From Apostichopus japonicus (Eukaryota > Echinodermata > Holothuroidea > Aspidochirotida > Stichopodidae), in assembly GCF_037975245.1 (NCBI RefSeq), contig NC_092577.1, positions 34,298,898-34,362,897 of the forward strand: a stretch of 64,000 nt of DNA. The letters run 5' to 3'. Positions 27,101 through 40,080 of the stretch are shown here, one piece after another; within the stretch, counting starts at the first letter, position 1, and every line of letters begins with the position of its first letter. The notes beneath the pieces were generated by a model, which saw only the letters and a program-made list of their open reading frames with translations, had not been told where the DNA came from and made no database searches. The position numbers and the translations under genes were made by a program.

Positions 27101-30100
27101 GAGGAAGATCCAATTTGTGTGAGTATTTCATGACTTGTTGACCACAGTGTCATAAATTTACAATCCAACCCCACCAATAACGGGACAAATCATGAAATAT
27201 CTGTGTAAAAAAAAAAAGTATGTCATGAAGGAAGAATCTTATGACTAAATACTGTGCATGGAATTTTTAAATCATGAAACATCATGTACCAGTAGGTCTT
27301 CATAAAGTTGTGACAAATTATAAACAACCGGAAGGGTGGAAACTAATGAATACTAATTTAAGAATAATATAATAACTGTCAGATTGTTCAATAATAACTG
27401 TCTTGTCTCATGGCCTCTCATATCAAAAGGGAAACATTTTCTGACACCCTCAGCCAAATTATCCCTACATTGTTTGAAATGAGAGAGAGAGGGTTGCTCT
27501 CCCCAAGATAAAATATTATTGAGGGACACAGGAGAAGATGGAGATAGGTGGAGAGAGACAGCCATATTTACAGGACACACTTGCAAATCTTTCTGGGAAT
27601 CAGTCTGAAAGAGCCGTCACTTGATAACTGCTTGTCTCTGAAGTAATACATCAACGATCACATGATATGATAATATAACATCACAGGACACATAAATGTC
27701 TACATGATTATTGAATATCCCAGTCCATACAGTGTACACCCTCATACAATATGTTTGCCACATGTTATAGCAAGTAAATTCCATGAAGTGTTTGTTACCT
27801 TGGGAACGACCTTTCCCACCAAAACCGAAAAATGAAATAAGCAACACACTGTCAGGTTAGTAAGCTAAAAAGACGAAGACATAATTGCTTAAAAATGGAG
27901 AATTCTTTCCAGGACTCCAAATTAAAAACACCTCAAGCAAACACACCACAGGCAAATTCAAAAAAAGAACTTTAAGTATTGCTTTAAGATAATTATGCAG
28001 ATATGACAAAGCGTTCCTGTGATAACTACCGGAGTAACATGAGTCATTAGCAGGAAGCACTACATTATTACTTCCACCATCCATGTTAACCTCCACAAAT
28101 CCTACACAAATAACATAATATTGCACAAACAAATATTCCATTACCCTTCTTCCAGGAAACAAGGTCAATCTTATAGGATCCCGATATCAGTTACAGCATG
28201 TTTGTTAGCCTACAGTATCATCAATCATGATTCCTGGTCCTGATTTTCTTTTTTCCTTTTTTTTTTTGTGGGGATCATTCGAGGAAAAACAACCATTATG
28301 GAATAACAAAGGCAGGGATCAAAGACAGTTTATATTATTCAGCAATCTAAACACTCTGTAATATTTGGTTTTTAAGTTAACAGCTTCCTGTTTGACTGAA
28401 TACGCTTGCTTTGAAAATTGGCTCCTAAGGCCTCACCACAATGCACAGTAATCCGCCATTGGTTACGTAATACCCCTGAAATTCCAAAGTGATGACTACT
28501 GTACGGTAAAGTCATAACAGCAGCAATTTGAATATTCTAGGCCCATTACCCAGGGTCTTCCATGAGGACTGAGCCAACAACCCACCACCCTTCCCCTCCC
28601 CGCTCACCAACCCTCAGGTCTGATGCTCAGAATGCGTGAAAGCTAGCTTTGGCGATAGACTTTGATCTTAAAAAAGCGACCCATAGAAGAAATATGTCGA
28701 GGGATAAATTGATTGCAGCCAGTCGATTTTTAAGTACTTGCAATTTTGGCAAGTAGCTAACAATTGTGAAATTCTAGGCCTTTATATCTCTATTAAAGTA
28801 ATAATCTTTTTGTACAACGAAGGCTGGTAATGAAAAGCTACAGTACCTTCACACCAACTACATGAGTGCCACTTTAAAAGTTCTGAATGTTTGAAAATTA
28901 AATGAAAAATGTTTATGCTTAATTCTCTGGGTATATTTAACCTTTGCAATGTGCCATTTCTAATTTTCTGCAGACACTTTTATTACCACTTAGCATCTCT
29001 GACACACTTTCATCCTACTAGGGTATTTTTAAATGCACCATAAAATCAACGGTTCCAGACATTCACTTAAAAATGGAGTTATTTTTGGAAACATCCTTCC
29101 AGCTTTTACTTTTGATATACAGTAATAAAAAAGTTTTAAATCCCCTGTGAAGTGAGGAGTTATAGCACAAGGCGCAATCACCTAATTGCTTCAATCAATC
29201 GATTTCAGGAAACTATTCAGTTTAAGATTGACAGCCCTTGTAGACTTCATTAAAACAAACATCCCAACATTCACAAATCACAGTGCAAGGCAGAGAGAGA
29301 CCGAAACAAGGACGACACAACATTAGAAGTGACGACGTAACTACATACGTGTATATCCTTATTGCAAAGTAAACCACCAACCAGTGGCGGAGCTAGGGGT
29401 ATTGGTCGGGGGGGGTGAGGATGATCTATAGGGGCGCATTCCACACTATCTAAGCGGAGCCCCACCACAGGTTGGCGGGATCGTACAGAAATTTTTTTTA
29501 GTAAAGATACTCCCTAGATCACTGGAAATGACCCTTTCCGGGCCTTGCTAATTTGCAGATAAACGAAGAATAAAAAAGTGTCATCGCCATTTTGTCAGAA
29601 AATTACACCAACAAAATGTGACAAATGTCAATAGGTATTTGAGAGCGCAATAAAAAAGTCAATAATCGCGGATAAGTAAAAAGTGGTAAAAAGCTGAAAA
29701 GGAAGCCAGCAGTCCATTTGAATCCGTCAGGGGGGGCATGACTGTTCATAATTTGATCGTGAGTTGTTACTGTACACTGAAAAGACCAAAGGACCCACAG
29801 GACTATTACTTGTCCAATAGAATATATATTTATATTGAAAAAGTGTATGTATACACCACTTTATGATATTATTCCTTATAGGAAGTTTACATAGCTCCCA
29901 AGTTGTGGTCGCTTCAGTTACCTTAACGGGAACATGGATTTCCGGCCATATCAAATCATCAGACGGCGGTTGCGGAGAGTTCCACACTATTATGACCTGC
30001 AACAAGAAGCATTGAAAGACACACTTAAAAGAAAAAATATGCTAGATATATATGCTAAAATGGCCACAGATTTCAAAATCTCAGAACATACCACTTCAGT

Positions 30101-33100
30101 GGTACTGTCACCTGTTTCTAAAAGCATACATAAGATCTGCTTCCATGGTATACGGGGCACAGAATCTTGTGACACCTTTTTTTTCAGTTTCTATGGTGAC
30201 GCCAGTTTTCCCTGATCTTTAGTACCCCATCAAAAATGGGTGATTTTTGTTTCCCCCTTTTTTTTTCTTTTTCTTTTTTTTTAAATAAAATTTTGCTGTA
30301 CACTCCCTTGAAGTCAGAAACTTGTCACATACTGTACAACTTTAGGGAGTTTGCTACAAACATGAAGGGCTATTTTAATTTAATATACTGTTTCCTTTAG
30401 TTATATTTTCTTCTAAACACGAGTCTCTTAAGGTGTAAGCATCACACTGTTACTATGCATGTATTCATTAATACATCACTGACCAAAATTGTGGATGGGA
30501 GGCCACAAGGATGCTTTCTCCTTTTCTATTTATATGCTAATCTAATTTTTTTGTTTCTTTTATAAATTCTTATTGCCCATAAACTGGCTGGATTTGTCAA
30601 CAAATGACATTATTACAGTGGCTTATGAAATACTTGTAAAACTCAACTGGATTGAACAATTTTATGAAAGTAAATTTAGCCAGTGAAATATGCCTTTTAG
30701 CAAAAGCTACAGTGACATGAACAAAAATTTTTGGCCATGTTTTGTTTCTGTTTAATTTGCCAATCCCATGTGATACAAATATCTCACAGCAATGTACAAT
30801 GAGTTAAATTAGCTTGACTACACAATTTGATTTAAAAAATTCTTGAAAAGTCAACATTTATTCTGATTTGCTTTTTGCTCTGCAATATTTGTGCTTAATA
30901 AATTACTAGAGAGTAAACGTGATTGTGTGACAAAATTGTAATCATCAATTAGATTTATATGCTTAAGTATAGATTCAAGATGTATCAAGCTGTCTTAGTT
31001 TAGTAATTAAAATCTTAATATAAGTGATATAAAGTACTATCTTATCAGGTTTGTGGATAACAATGACCATAAAAAGAAAAAGCTGTTTGAACAGATGTTT
31101 CTCCTACTGTAGCTTTACTTACAGTTTGATTTAATCATATGTATACTCATTCTGTAATTTATTAGCAATCCACATTTTCCTTTTCTCACCTTGTTAAGGA
31201 ACGGCAATCCCAAGAGCCGTTCTACGGAACTCACTAAGACAGCTTCTCTCTGATATGTCAGGATCACAATCGTAAACTGCTCCCTTGGAATGTTACCCCC
31301 TAATGATTCTTGATACTCCTTGCCGGAGCCCCCGATTCCGTTGGCGATCGGACGGAACCCCAGCGACGATCCACCAAACTGGGCGTCGGAGGGCATGACT
31401 GGGTCCAGCGGGTTTTGGGGGAAGAGGTGGAAAGGACCCGGAGGGTTGTTCCAACTGCGATGGTGGTCGACATAGGTAGAGGTGAAATTCCGTAAGAACG
31501 TAGGCGAGGAAAACGGGGGCTCTGCGGGTGGGAATACGTCGTCAGATTCTGGAGTCATCTTTGTGACTTTCTCTGTCCTTCTGACGGATCCAGGAGGAAA
31601 GAGGTCCCTGGATCCAGCTTCCATGATTGGATTTGCAGGCACTGATATTCGAGTCCTCACGGTAGCGAGGACGCTGGATAAAATGGCCTCCGGGTTGGAA
31701 AAATATGTCTCCCAGAGAATTGCACCCTGTCTCCGAAATGAAAGTAAATCATTGTCTTGTATCGTTTTAAGAAGATAATATAACTCTGTTACCCGTCCGG
31801 CTGGCAAAATGATGACGGCTTCGTTCCAATGTATGAAATCGCCAAAAGGGAGGGCGACATCTCCTCCCATAATAACGGGGATGGCACCGGACTGGAGAGC
31901 TTCAGACAGCCTCTGTAAGAACGTTACAGTCGAAACAAATTCAAGGTCTGTCGCAAGGATGAGTGCAAACGTAGACTCTCCCAAAACGGAGGTCCTCTGT
32001 TCGCTGTTGCCACACAGGCACCAACCGACTCCGTTCCCATCACAAAACCCATCCCCACACTGGAAATCCAGTAAAAATTCATCCTCTGAGAATTTCTTCA
32101 GTTTGTAAAATTCATTTAAAATAGTACTCTCTACATCAAGGTCTTTTTGAGTCGTGGTCCTTCGCGCTTCAAACCACTTAAGCTTGCGACTCAGAATGTG
32201 ATCCCCATTCCCGCCCGCTCCTTGGTGATTCGGTTCGTGCTCCTCTCGGGAACCCTGAAAAGAGATGATGTATTTCCTTCTCGCTGGTGTATAACTGGGA
32301 CCAAATTTGCCACCTTTCCAAGCAGTTCTTAAGACTGGGAATATTGGAGGCAGGACGATATCAAATCCGTTTCGGAATTGTTGGGAAGTATAAAAGCTTT
32401 GTGCGAGCATTGCACGGCCTGTATTGACATTACCTAAGATGTTTCGGGACACTCTGTCCTTTGAGACGGACACCACCAGGTGGTTCCGACCATCACCCCG
32501 CCAGTACTCCAAGCTGTGCAGACGCCCCTCCAGATCATCTTCGTCAAAGTCATCCTCAGTCGAATCCCAAAGAAGAACGAGGAATATGCAGGCTTTACTG
32601 GGATCGGAGGTGGTGTATGTTGTCCTCTTAAGGGCACCAGTCACTTCATCGCGTAACGTAATTGCATCTGAGTGTATGGGCATCACAGACTCTGGTTCAT
32701 AGATATAAACCCTGAATGGCGAGACGATAGAACAGCGTGAGTAATCAAAGCAATTGTGCTGGCGGCAGAAGGCGGACGAAGGGGGGGCTTCCAGAGGATG
32801 GTCGTTTTTCAACTGAGGTAAGATCTGGAGAGGTGCCGAGATGTGTCTGAGAGAACGTTCCACGACTTCGGTCTGTTCTTTCATGGATTGTTCGATCTGC
32901 GTCCTGGCCCGATCCAGCTCGCTCCTGGACTGCTGCAGGTCGCCTTGGACCGAGAGCAACTGATCCGTGTACGACTGAAGCTGTTCCTGGACTTTCTTTC
33001 TGTTTTCCTCCAGCTGCCTCAGCTCTTTCTGAACTGATTGTCGGATGTCGTACAGCTCTGCGATGTGCAGCCTCAACTCTGTCGGTGCCATGCCTATCAT

Positions 33101-33361
33101 GTTGGAGAGGCGGGTGTCGCCCTCGTACCTCTCCTCGCCGGACATTTCCGCTACCCCGAGATAGTAGTGCGCCACTAACGGCATGACCACCATGATGGCC
33201 AGGGTGAAGGCGATGAGCTTTTGTAGATATCCCATATTGATCAGCCAACGACAGAAGGTCATCTGAGGGGCCGGCTGTGACTGGTTGCCATAGTGAGGGT
33301 TACCTTGCCTACCAGAGGGTAAGGGCCTCATCATACTACGTGATTCCCGACAATTTGCCAA
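17947..33361 (-). CDS. EXTL3: Exostosin-like 3 (EXTL3), complete coding region, six exons
   Basis: Join of 31190-33361, 29922-29996, 26472-26599, 24609-24756, 22053-22181 and 17947-18156, all GT-AG, giving 953 aa (human EXTL3 is 919). It is a type II Golgi/ER membrane protein: short cytosolic tail, one membrane helix at residues 47-68, luminal coiled-coil stalk at about 100-172, [12 protein letters not shown] at 199-210, exostosin (GT47-like) domain at about 200-600, and a GT64 domain from about 694 to the end. In vertebrates EXTL3 adds the first GlcNAc to the linker tetrasaccharide and so commits chains to heparan sulfate. The GT64 metal-binding DDD is residues 777-779 ([12 protein letters not shown]). 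The C-terminus, ending KCFKFI, matches vertebrate EXTL3 closely, which separates it from EXT1, EXT2 and EXTL2. Intron phases are 0, 0, 2, 0, 0. Upstream non-coding exons were not identified. Confidence 0.96.
18157..22052 (-). other. EXTL3: EXTL3 intron 5
   Basis: No internal gene supported. It contains a two-copy local duplication (about 19045-19110 and 19255-19320, shared ATCAAACAAACTTA and GAAAAGCT words), TAGGCCTA-rich sequence near 19137-19200, and the foldback at 21787-21936. Confidence 0.7.
21787..21936. repeat. Foldback element / long near-perfect hairpin
   Basis: Left arm 21787-21845 and right arm 21880-21936 are inverted complements around a 34-base loop. The inner 37 bases of each arm pair with a single mismatch (T versus G inside GCTTC(T/G)AAGC). 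The outer TAAACACACACTTTT also pairs, with a small length difference between. Probably a young MITE or foldback, or an arm-to-arm converted hairpin. It lies within EXTL3 intron 5. Confidence 0.85.
22053..22181 (-). CDS. EXTL3: EXTL3 coding exon 5 (residues 842-884)
   Basis: 129 nt between CTATAG and GTATGT. It encodes a Tyr-rich start, then [20 protein letters not shown] and [12 protein letters not shown], the part of GT64 with the conserved CEDIAMN motif. Confidence 0.96.
22182..24608 (-). other. EXTL3: EXTL3 intron 4
   Basis: No internal gene supported. A small tandem of ATTGCAACGATATCGCAA-like units lies at about 24384-24465. Pyrimidine and poly-G tracts occur at 23680 and 24188. Confidence 0.7.
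24384..24465. repeat. Short tandem array of near-palindromic 18-20 bp units
   Basis: Units of the form TTGCAACGATATCGCAA and variants repeat about four times in EXTL3 intron 4. Confidence 0.6.
24609..24756 (-). CDS. EXTL3: EXTL3 coding exon 4 (residues 792-841)
   Basis: 148 nt between AACAG and GTAATG. It completes Arg792 and encodes [20 protein letters not shown] to GAAYLHK, almost colinear with vertebrate EXTL3. Confidence 0.96.
25490..25930 (-). mobile_element. L2/CR1-type LINE, 3' end with degenerate reverse transcriptase C-terminus
   Basis: On the minus strand the translation contains [31 protein letters not shown] and [11 protein letters not shown], in broken frames. This is the conserved tail of non-LTR retrotransposon ORF2 proteins. 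It is followed by TGTAAAGCGCCTTGAGCA, GCTATATAAG and a (TTA)n 3' tail at 25490-25508, as in L2/CR1 elements. It is 5'-truncated and frameshifted. It sits inside EXTL3 intron 3 in the same orientation as the gene. Confidence 0.85.
25950..26479. repeat. 41-bp minisatellite containing 12 extra copies of the EXTL3 exon-3 splice donor
   Basis: GGACTCACCTAAAGCC starts at 25975, 26016, 26056, 26097, 26137, 26178 (variant CGACTC), 26219, 26260, 26301, 26341, 26382 and 26423, spaced 40 or 41 bases. The thirteenth, at 26464, is the true exon-3 donor. In gene orientation every unit reads CTCACAG, GGCTTTAG, GTGAGTCC, so it holds an acceptor-like and a donor-like site. The array has grown from the exon/intron boundary into the intron. 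Units are nearly identical, which suggests recent expansion. Confidence 0.97.
26472..26599 (-). CDS. EXTL3: EXTL3 coding exon 3 (residues 750-791 and part of Arg792), catalytic DDD
   Basis: 128 nt between AATAG and GTGAGT. It encodes [18 protein letters not shown] followed by the DDD metal-binding motif and ends LFGF plus AG of an Arg codon. Its last eight bases and donor (GGCTTTAG then GTGAGT) are repeated 12 times just inside the following intron. Confidence 0.96.
26600..29921 (-). other. EXTL3: EXTL3 intron 2
   Basis: No internal gene supported. At 29388-29425 is CAGTGGCGGAGCTAGGGG followed by a G run, a start typical of invertebrate DNA transposons, but no matching inverted end was found. 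Confidence 0.65.
29922..29996 (-). CDS. EXTL3: EXTL3 coding exon 2 (residues 725-749)
   Basis: 75 nt between TTGCAG and GTAACT. It encodes [14 protein letters not shown] and following residues, matching the vertebrate VVVVWNSP segment of the GT64 fold. Phase 0 on both sides. Confidence 0.94.
29997..31189 (-). other. EXTL3: EXTL3 intron 1
   Basis: AT-rich, with a poly-T/C stretch near 30240-30285. Nothing else recognised. Confidence 0.7.
31190..33361 (-). CDS. EXTL3: EXTL3 coding exon 1 (residues 1-724)
   Basis: Large exon carrying the tail, membrane helix, coiled coil, exostosin domain and start of GT64. The ATG at 33361 is the first in a frame that continues without break, and it gives an N-terminus of the expected type II topology. 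The exon ends LPFLNK then GTGAGA at 31189. The reading frame continues 24 codons into the intron, which should not be counted as protein. This exon is visibly richer in G+C and CpG than its surroundings. Confidence 0.95.
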
Positions 33362-35459
33362 TGATCAAGTTGGTAATCACCATGGCAACAATGTTCTACA
33401 TGAAAAATGCACCAAAAAGATGTTCATTGCGCGGGTGACATTGTTATCCGCAGCTACTCTCGTAACATTGAACTGTTCACAAAGGTAGGCTGCTGTCTCC
33501 GTGGCAGTGTCGAACGGAGCAATTAAGATCAACTATGAACAGCTAAATAGTAAATCTGAAAATAAACTCAGGAAACCAAATGTAATCAAAAGTGTGAGTG
33601 TTCCCGGTAAAAAAACATCTTCCTTTTCATTTCAAACCGGTACATTTGTTCTTCTATTTCCTTGTGTTTGAAGTAACTGCAGCAGACAGTCTCTCAATCT
33701 TAGCTTCTGCAAAATGACTCGGTTTGTCACACAAAAATATCCACAGCCAAACTGACAATCACTTCATACTGTACTGCTTCCTTGAAACTGCTAAATTTTA
33801 ACTCTGAAAAGTTTTTTCCATCCCTCTGGCTGTGCTAGACCCGACCCCTCCTAATTTTCAGTCCTTCGGATGAAATTTACTGGTTCCTCTCACCTCCACA
33901 GCTGCAATAAATCACTCACTTCAGTGGCCTAATTACTATCAAATCTTGCCATCTTACATTTCTGGATCGAGTGAACTATCGCTGCTACCGCAGAATAGTT
34001 TCTAAGAAAGGCAAAGTTGCTAACTTCTTTTGACGGGAAACTTTCGGTATCTGCGACAGAAAGAGAAAGAAATCGTTGAGATATTATTAATTAGTCAAGG
34101 AGTTATCTGTCAAATAAATATATGCAGCACTGCCAGAGTAGACTAGTTTGGGTTTACACTGTACAAGCAGGGTAACTGTATAAAGACAATATATTATGTA
34201 ACAGTTGCTTGCAGGTCTTACTTTTCGTTGTCCGAACAGCAAATTTCGTTGTCCAAAAAATGTAGCAAATAAGCATAAAAAGGCCAACAAGTTCTCTCTA
34301 GGAAAAGAAATACATACATGTAGGTTTGGTGAATAGAGCTTTGGGCCAGTAAAACTCCTCTTCAAGTAGATCGTAGGCCTACCATTATTTTTTCTTTGAT
34401 TTCCCATTCTCTGAAGTGATGGAGGCAGAAACCAATTTATCCTTTTAAATACCCATTTGAGTGTAATTAGTGTAGTTACCCTGTACTCTTAATTTGCTGC
34501 AAACAACTCATCGGCCGGATTTACAACCACCAAAGCCAAACCAAATTTTGCTATTTCGAACAGAAAAATGGTCCTCTCTGGCAACCAGACGACCATTAAA
34601 ACTTTGTCCTGGTATATAGTGTGGTATAGGTTAAGTGCTAAAATGGTAGCAATCTTGCAGTGTGTACACGGTGCATGCTTAGTAGAGTGCAGCAGTACAG
34701 CATGGACAGATAAGCAAGAGAGATATATATCCAAGATATAAAGGATTAGTATATGTCGCTAAAATTTACAAAGCATATATGCAAAACATTGGTGTCCTAT
34801 AAGAAAACCCCTGTGCAATTTGCTAGTACAGCTGACACAGTAAATAGTAAATACCCACTCGGGTTTGGTACCTATTTATTTTAGAGAAAATGCAGCTTTT
34901 AGAACTCCTTATGAGGAAATATGTCATACTGTGAGACTCAGGATCCATTCCTTCCTTCCTTCCTTTCAACTATGGCCCCCATTTGAAGCCATCACCTTCT
35001 CTAGTACAGTAATAATGTTTTCCTTTCAATATTGAAACACAAACTTTAAAACGTTACATCTGGCACACAGAGTCTCTGCCTACAAAACACTCTCCTACTT
35101 AATATTTACAGTATGTAAAGGTTTGCAGAGGAGCTCTATGATCAAATTATCCAGGCCTGTCACAAATCACTCCAATCCACATAATTAAACCCCCAATACT
35201 GACTGATTTACTGTCCCAGAGAGAAATCAATTCTGGTCTTAAAGACTGCAGATTATCTGTTGGCATTGGTGTGTACACAAAGTTAGAGTGAAAAATGAAC
35301 GAGGGGGGGGGGGGGGGAGTGAGGGGTTTGATATTTAAGCGCCAGCTTCAGTAGTGTCAATGATTGATCAAGCAGGAAGAAAAATCGTATATGTACTGCT
35401 GATAGTATTTCTTTGCTGGACAGAGCTAGGCTGTGAAAGACTGTAGTGATGGAACATCT

Positions 35460-35700
35460 CATCCCTTCAAGGGACAAAATACCCAGAAATATGACATATT
35501 TATTGTCAAGAAGTCATCAAATATCATAGCAAAAATACCCAGAAATATGACATATTTATTATTTCTCAAGAAGTCATCAAATCAAATAGCAAGAATATCC
35601 AGAAAGATGACAAATTTATTCTCCAGAAGTCATTGAAAAAAATATGAAAATGAAATAGTTTCAACAACTGTATATTTTTATAAGAAAAGATGACAGATTT
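35460..35700. repeat. Tandem array, about 60-bp units
   Basis: Three units share CCAGAAATATGACATATTTA, then a CAAGAAGTCATCAAAT word, then ATAGCAA, with small changes. A fourth, weaker unit continues to about 35700. Confidence 0.75.
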
Positions 35701-36611
35701 ATTCTTAAATCCTTTGTGTCAGAGATAGAGAAGTCTGTACCACTCAGACCAGAGTGATTCTACTGGTGTCAGTGGTGTGTGAATGCGTATAAACTGGCTT
35801 CAATGTATAACTGTCAATGAGGAGGGCATATTACTAACGTGTTAAGATTGTACAGAGTGCACCCCTGGTGCAATATAGTGAATAACATTACTGTATACAC
35901 TATACAGTACATTAATGTATGTTGAAGAAACTATTGTACAGTACAGTGCAGTGCTGAATACATATTGTACAGCATTGAGCTGTTCTGCAATTAACCAAAG
36001 AAAGGTCAACTCATATGGAAGACCTTTTCTGTTATTGTTGACCTAAGGTCATTCATTCCCCTCAACACAATTACAAATATATGAAAAGTACTTTACATGA
36101 GCAAACTGCTTTTTACAGCCGGATGTCGAATTGAATTCATGTTGTTATTTGATTGTCAATCATTTTTTTTTTCTTTTTACTTTTACTTTTATTTATTGAT
36201 TTATTTTTTTGCTGCAAGGCAAGATTTCCAATCCAAACAACCTACAGTACGGCCCTTGTGCTACACATCTGAAAGTCCAACATTAAGTCACATTGTTTAC
36301 AATTTATGTCTCATGTTGTGATAAAATTAAAATAGAATCCATCCGTTATTTAATGTCTTAATGGCTACACAGTTGACAGACATTCATTCAAATTAATATA
36401 ACCATGAGCAAATAGTTTTTTTAGAAAAGAATACATTGTACAGTTTTCATTGATCCCAAAATCATTAATATACAGTAAATATTGAAATTTTGTTCAATGC
36501 CTCATGGCACATATACAGTACAGTATGTATTGTATTGTTCACAGAACCTCAATAAGAAAGAAAACCAGTGAGATTCCAATAGACTGTACCAGAGGATATC
36601 CAAGTGGCAGC

Positions 36612-36748
36612 TGGTAGGCTACCACCAAGCAACAGTGGAGGCTGCCACCAAGCAACAATGGAGGCTGCCACCAAGAAGCAGTGGCAATAGGCTGCCACCA
36701 AGCGACAGTAGAGGCTGTCACCAAGCGACAGTGGAGGCTGTCACCAAA
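36612..36748. repeat. Tandem array, about 23-bp units
   Basis: About five to six units of CTGCCACCAAGCAACAGTGG type. The open frames through it on both strands are products of the repeat, not genes. Confidence 0.85.
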
Positions 36749-37317
36749 TGTGTAGAATACTGTCAACAAGTAACAGACAGATGTCACGATAAGACAATGT
36801 CAGAAGGTTGCAATGTGGATGCGAAAGAGGAAATAGAAGCAGAAATAACACAGCAAGATAAAACCTCATTACACATGTACTGTAGTAGCTACGAGCATCA
36901 TTGATGTAGTGTAGTACAGTACTGTATCTAATATTACATATATCACATGACATGCTCTATTAAATATCTAACTGGAACAGGATTGACATTGCAAACGGAG
37001 GTAAATTTCCCCTTTCAATATTGACTCTTAACAACATCCTTCTTATGACTACAGTTTGCATTCGATATATAATATTTTAAATATTTGACCGTTATAAAAG
37101 TTCGATGAAAGATCACTTCACATATATATAAAACTTAACCTGTTAATTTTCTACCAAAAGTCCATTTGAAGTCAGGAACATCAAAATAACAGTGTTTTTA
37201 TGCCATAACCTAGACAGCGCTCACAAACTTGTGAAATGACAAATTAAAAGTTCAATTTGGCTAAAAGTGGTGTAAAATGCTTAAAAATTCAATTTGGCTA
37301 TTAAAGTGGTGTAAAAT

Positions 37318-37410
37318 GCAACAAAATAATTATTAAAATTATATAGCACCAAAGCAGAAACAAGAAGTAGCTGCTCTAGGCGTTTAACAAAACAAATCAA
37401 TCGTAAATCA
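37318..37410 (-). mobile_element. L2/CR1-type LINE 3'-end relic
   Basis: On the minus strand TTGTTAAACGCCTAGAGCAG, then GGTGCTATATAATT and an ATAATTATT tail, resemble the 3' end of the LINE at 25490-25930. Only the 3' terminus is seen. Confidence 0.55.
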
Positions 37411-39924
37411 AATCAACCAGTAAAGAGATGAGATTAGGCAACTCCATCATGTAACACCGTAAAAGTCTGTCATTTACATGTACAGTAAACATAATACGGC
37501 AATTTTACACAGTACAGTTGACCCATTATTGTAGGCATATACTTACTGTACTGTATGTATTATGTATATACAACTTAATTGAGTCAGTTGACTTGATAGC
37601 ATCCAAAATATGAAAAACAGAAAATAAGATACAGATCATAAACATGTTTTCTTGAAACTGCACAGCATGTGGTCCCCGGAATGGGACATATTTGTTTAAT
37701 ATAAAGTGCTTCTTCTTGGCAGGTTTCAGACACTGTAGGGCAAAAATCATGCTATCAGTCACAGATGGAGGAGTCATATGTTAGACTTTCATGACTGTAG
37801 CCATGCAGATGAAATATTGAACTATCAATGACCTAAGAATCAAAACAACAGATACCATTGATAGTCTAAAGATTCTAGGGGTTTTATTTTCTTTGAAGGG
37901 TAACAACTGTCACATATCAGAGCCAATTAAGGAATAAAATTTCTCTCAGGTTACAAAGAGAAGACTCTGAAGTACAGCAGTATATCATAAATCAGCAGTC
38001 AGGGCTGAAGATATCTCTGGACAAAAGTTTGTCAAAGGCAATGAAGACTCGCCCCAAACCGGTGCCGCCCTGTGAAAAAGTAAACTTTCCTTTGCTTGCA
38101 AGTGAAGTTATTCTCTTGTCCTACCATGGAGCTATCCATGGTCCTACAAAATGCAGACAGTAATGAAACGTGATTCCTTTTTATCTTTAGCTGGACCTGG
38201 GATGTCCATCGCTGTATCGTTGGTACACTGTGCTGTGGGTATTGACCGCAGCTGTACTGTATGTACTGACTGTACACTAGTGTCTACAGTAATTACTGAC
38301 GGTAGCAAGCTGTGTGTATTTTCTGGGATCGATGGTGGTGTTTGACACTTCTGTTACAACTCATTTGAAACTTGGTCAGATTACCGGCATGAGACGTTTC
38401 TTTTTGCGCGAGTCTTCACACCCTTTAAATGTCATCTTGGGTTTAATATTGACCAGATAATAATGTAACTGGTAGCTAGAGCAGAGCAAACGGCTATAGA
38501 TAACGAAATTGGCCAAATTTGATTTTAACAAATTTATCCTTTTTATATCCACATACTGTACATAGTAACCATGACGATTGCTAATAATTTAACTCTGATG
38601 GAGGACAACCGTACAGTAGGCGAGTGTTAAAAAACAAACTCCAAACTTGACTGTGTCTGCCCCAGTCGACTCATAAGTACTTCAATTGGCACACCAATTC
38701 ATCTCATGATCATTTTTGGACATTAAGGTTCACTATTCTCACCCTTCCCTGCCCACTTCCCTCCCTCCTCCCCCCTCCCCTCCCCATCAAATCCCACCCA
38801 CACATGTACCAAAGTCTTGATTACACAGTAAACTGTGTGTACTGTTTAAGCTATGTGATTTATAAATTTCATATGGACAAATTACCTCAGAAAAAGAACT
38901 AAGCCTTGACCAATCAAATCCATTTCACAGCTAAATCCATCAAAGAACTATTCACTCATTCTCGGCTATTAGCTCTACATTATTCCTAATAAGCTCTTCA
39001 CCACCATTCGAGTGTTATCCTCAATTGTTCAGCTATTACCTGTAAGCCTACTACCATTGAACAGCTAAGCCACCTTACTGTTCCCTATACTGTATCTGCA
39101 ATGCACCTGTCAAGGTCTGGTTAAAGGCCAACTTTATATTGTCCCTAAGTTGAGGCCTGAAGCTTGAAAATTGTTCAAAAATAATTCCCAAATTATTTTT
39201 TCAAAGTTGCCCTATCAATCTTATCCATCAAAACACTCATAGGAAAACATTGAGAAAGGGTAAACCTTGAAGACAGTTGAGAAAGTATCTATGCTTAAAT
39301 TTATGTTTCGGGTGACAAGGAAAAGTTTCCATGACTGACAGTTTTGTATCATGTTTGCTTTTGTTTTTCTTTTCTTTTCTCTCTTTTTTCTATTATTTTT
39401 CAAATTTTCTTTTTGGGGGAAATGTTTCACCTTAACAGTAGACCTACGATGCTTTTGGGGAAACCTCAAATACCTTGTCACTCTCCTTTGTTGGTCCATC
39501 ACAACCATATTGTCACAAATTTAATCCAATGTGAAGCTTTATGAAATAATTCACGGAAATAACCCCAACAAAATTCAGCTTTCCAGACCACTTGGAAGTA
39601 TTAAACAGACCTTGGGGACCTAAACAATAGAGATTACATGCATTTTACTTGGTTAGGCTTTGACCTCCAGTGTGACCTGATTTCTAAGCAAAGGGTGTAC
39701 TTTGAAAGAAAGCACTCTCAATGATAATAAAAATTCACAGCCTTGAAAAACAAAAAATCCTATTTGGACAGTTGAGAAACAAAGAAGTACAAATTGCATT
39801 TAGTATGAACCAATCCTCTCTCTTCTAACCTAGATGGCATAACAAGTTTTTACATTCTTCTTCACTGTAGGTTAAATGAAGACACAGTCTACAAGAGTAC
39901 TGTACTTACATAATCAACTTCATT

Positions 39925-40080
39925 GTTAGAGATCTTTATAGTTTTAAATTGTTAAATTTATTCTTAATATTTTAATTTGTTTATTTTAAATGTTTACAAT
40001 TTTTTTATATTTAATTTTGAATTTAAGTTTTAAATTAAAAATGTTTTAATATTTTAAATTAAAACGTTTTGACATTTTTA
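39925..40080. other. Low-complexity AT-rich block
   Basis: Nearly pure A/T sequence of TTTTAAATT-like words with local self-complementarity. No feature assigned. Confidence 0.6.

Noticed and set aside
29388-29740. DNA transposon starting CAGTGGCGGAGCTAGGGG
   Set aside because: The start is typical, but no inverted partner or target duplication was found, so the element cannot be delimited.
32745-33248. Antisense-frame and same-strand alternate open frames in EXTL3 exon 1
   Set aside because: They overlap strongly conserved EXTL3 coding sequence and have low-complexity shadow composition.
38375-38420. Possible third hammerhead relic on the minus strand (GAAGACTC ... GAAACGTC)
   Set aside because: No stem II can be formed and the CTGANGA core is incomplete.
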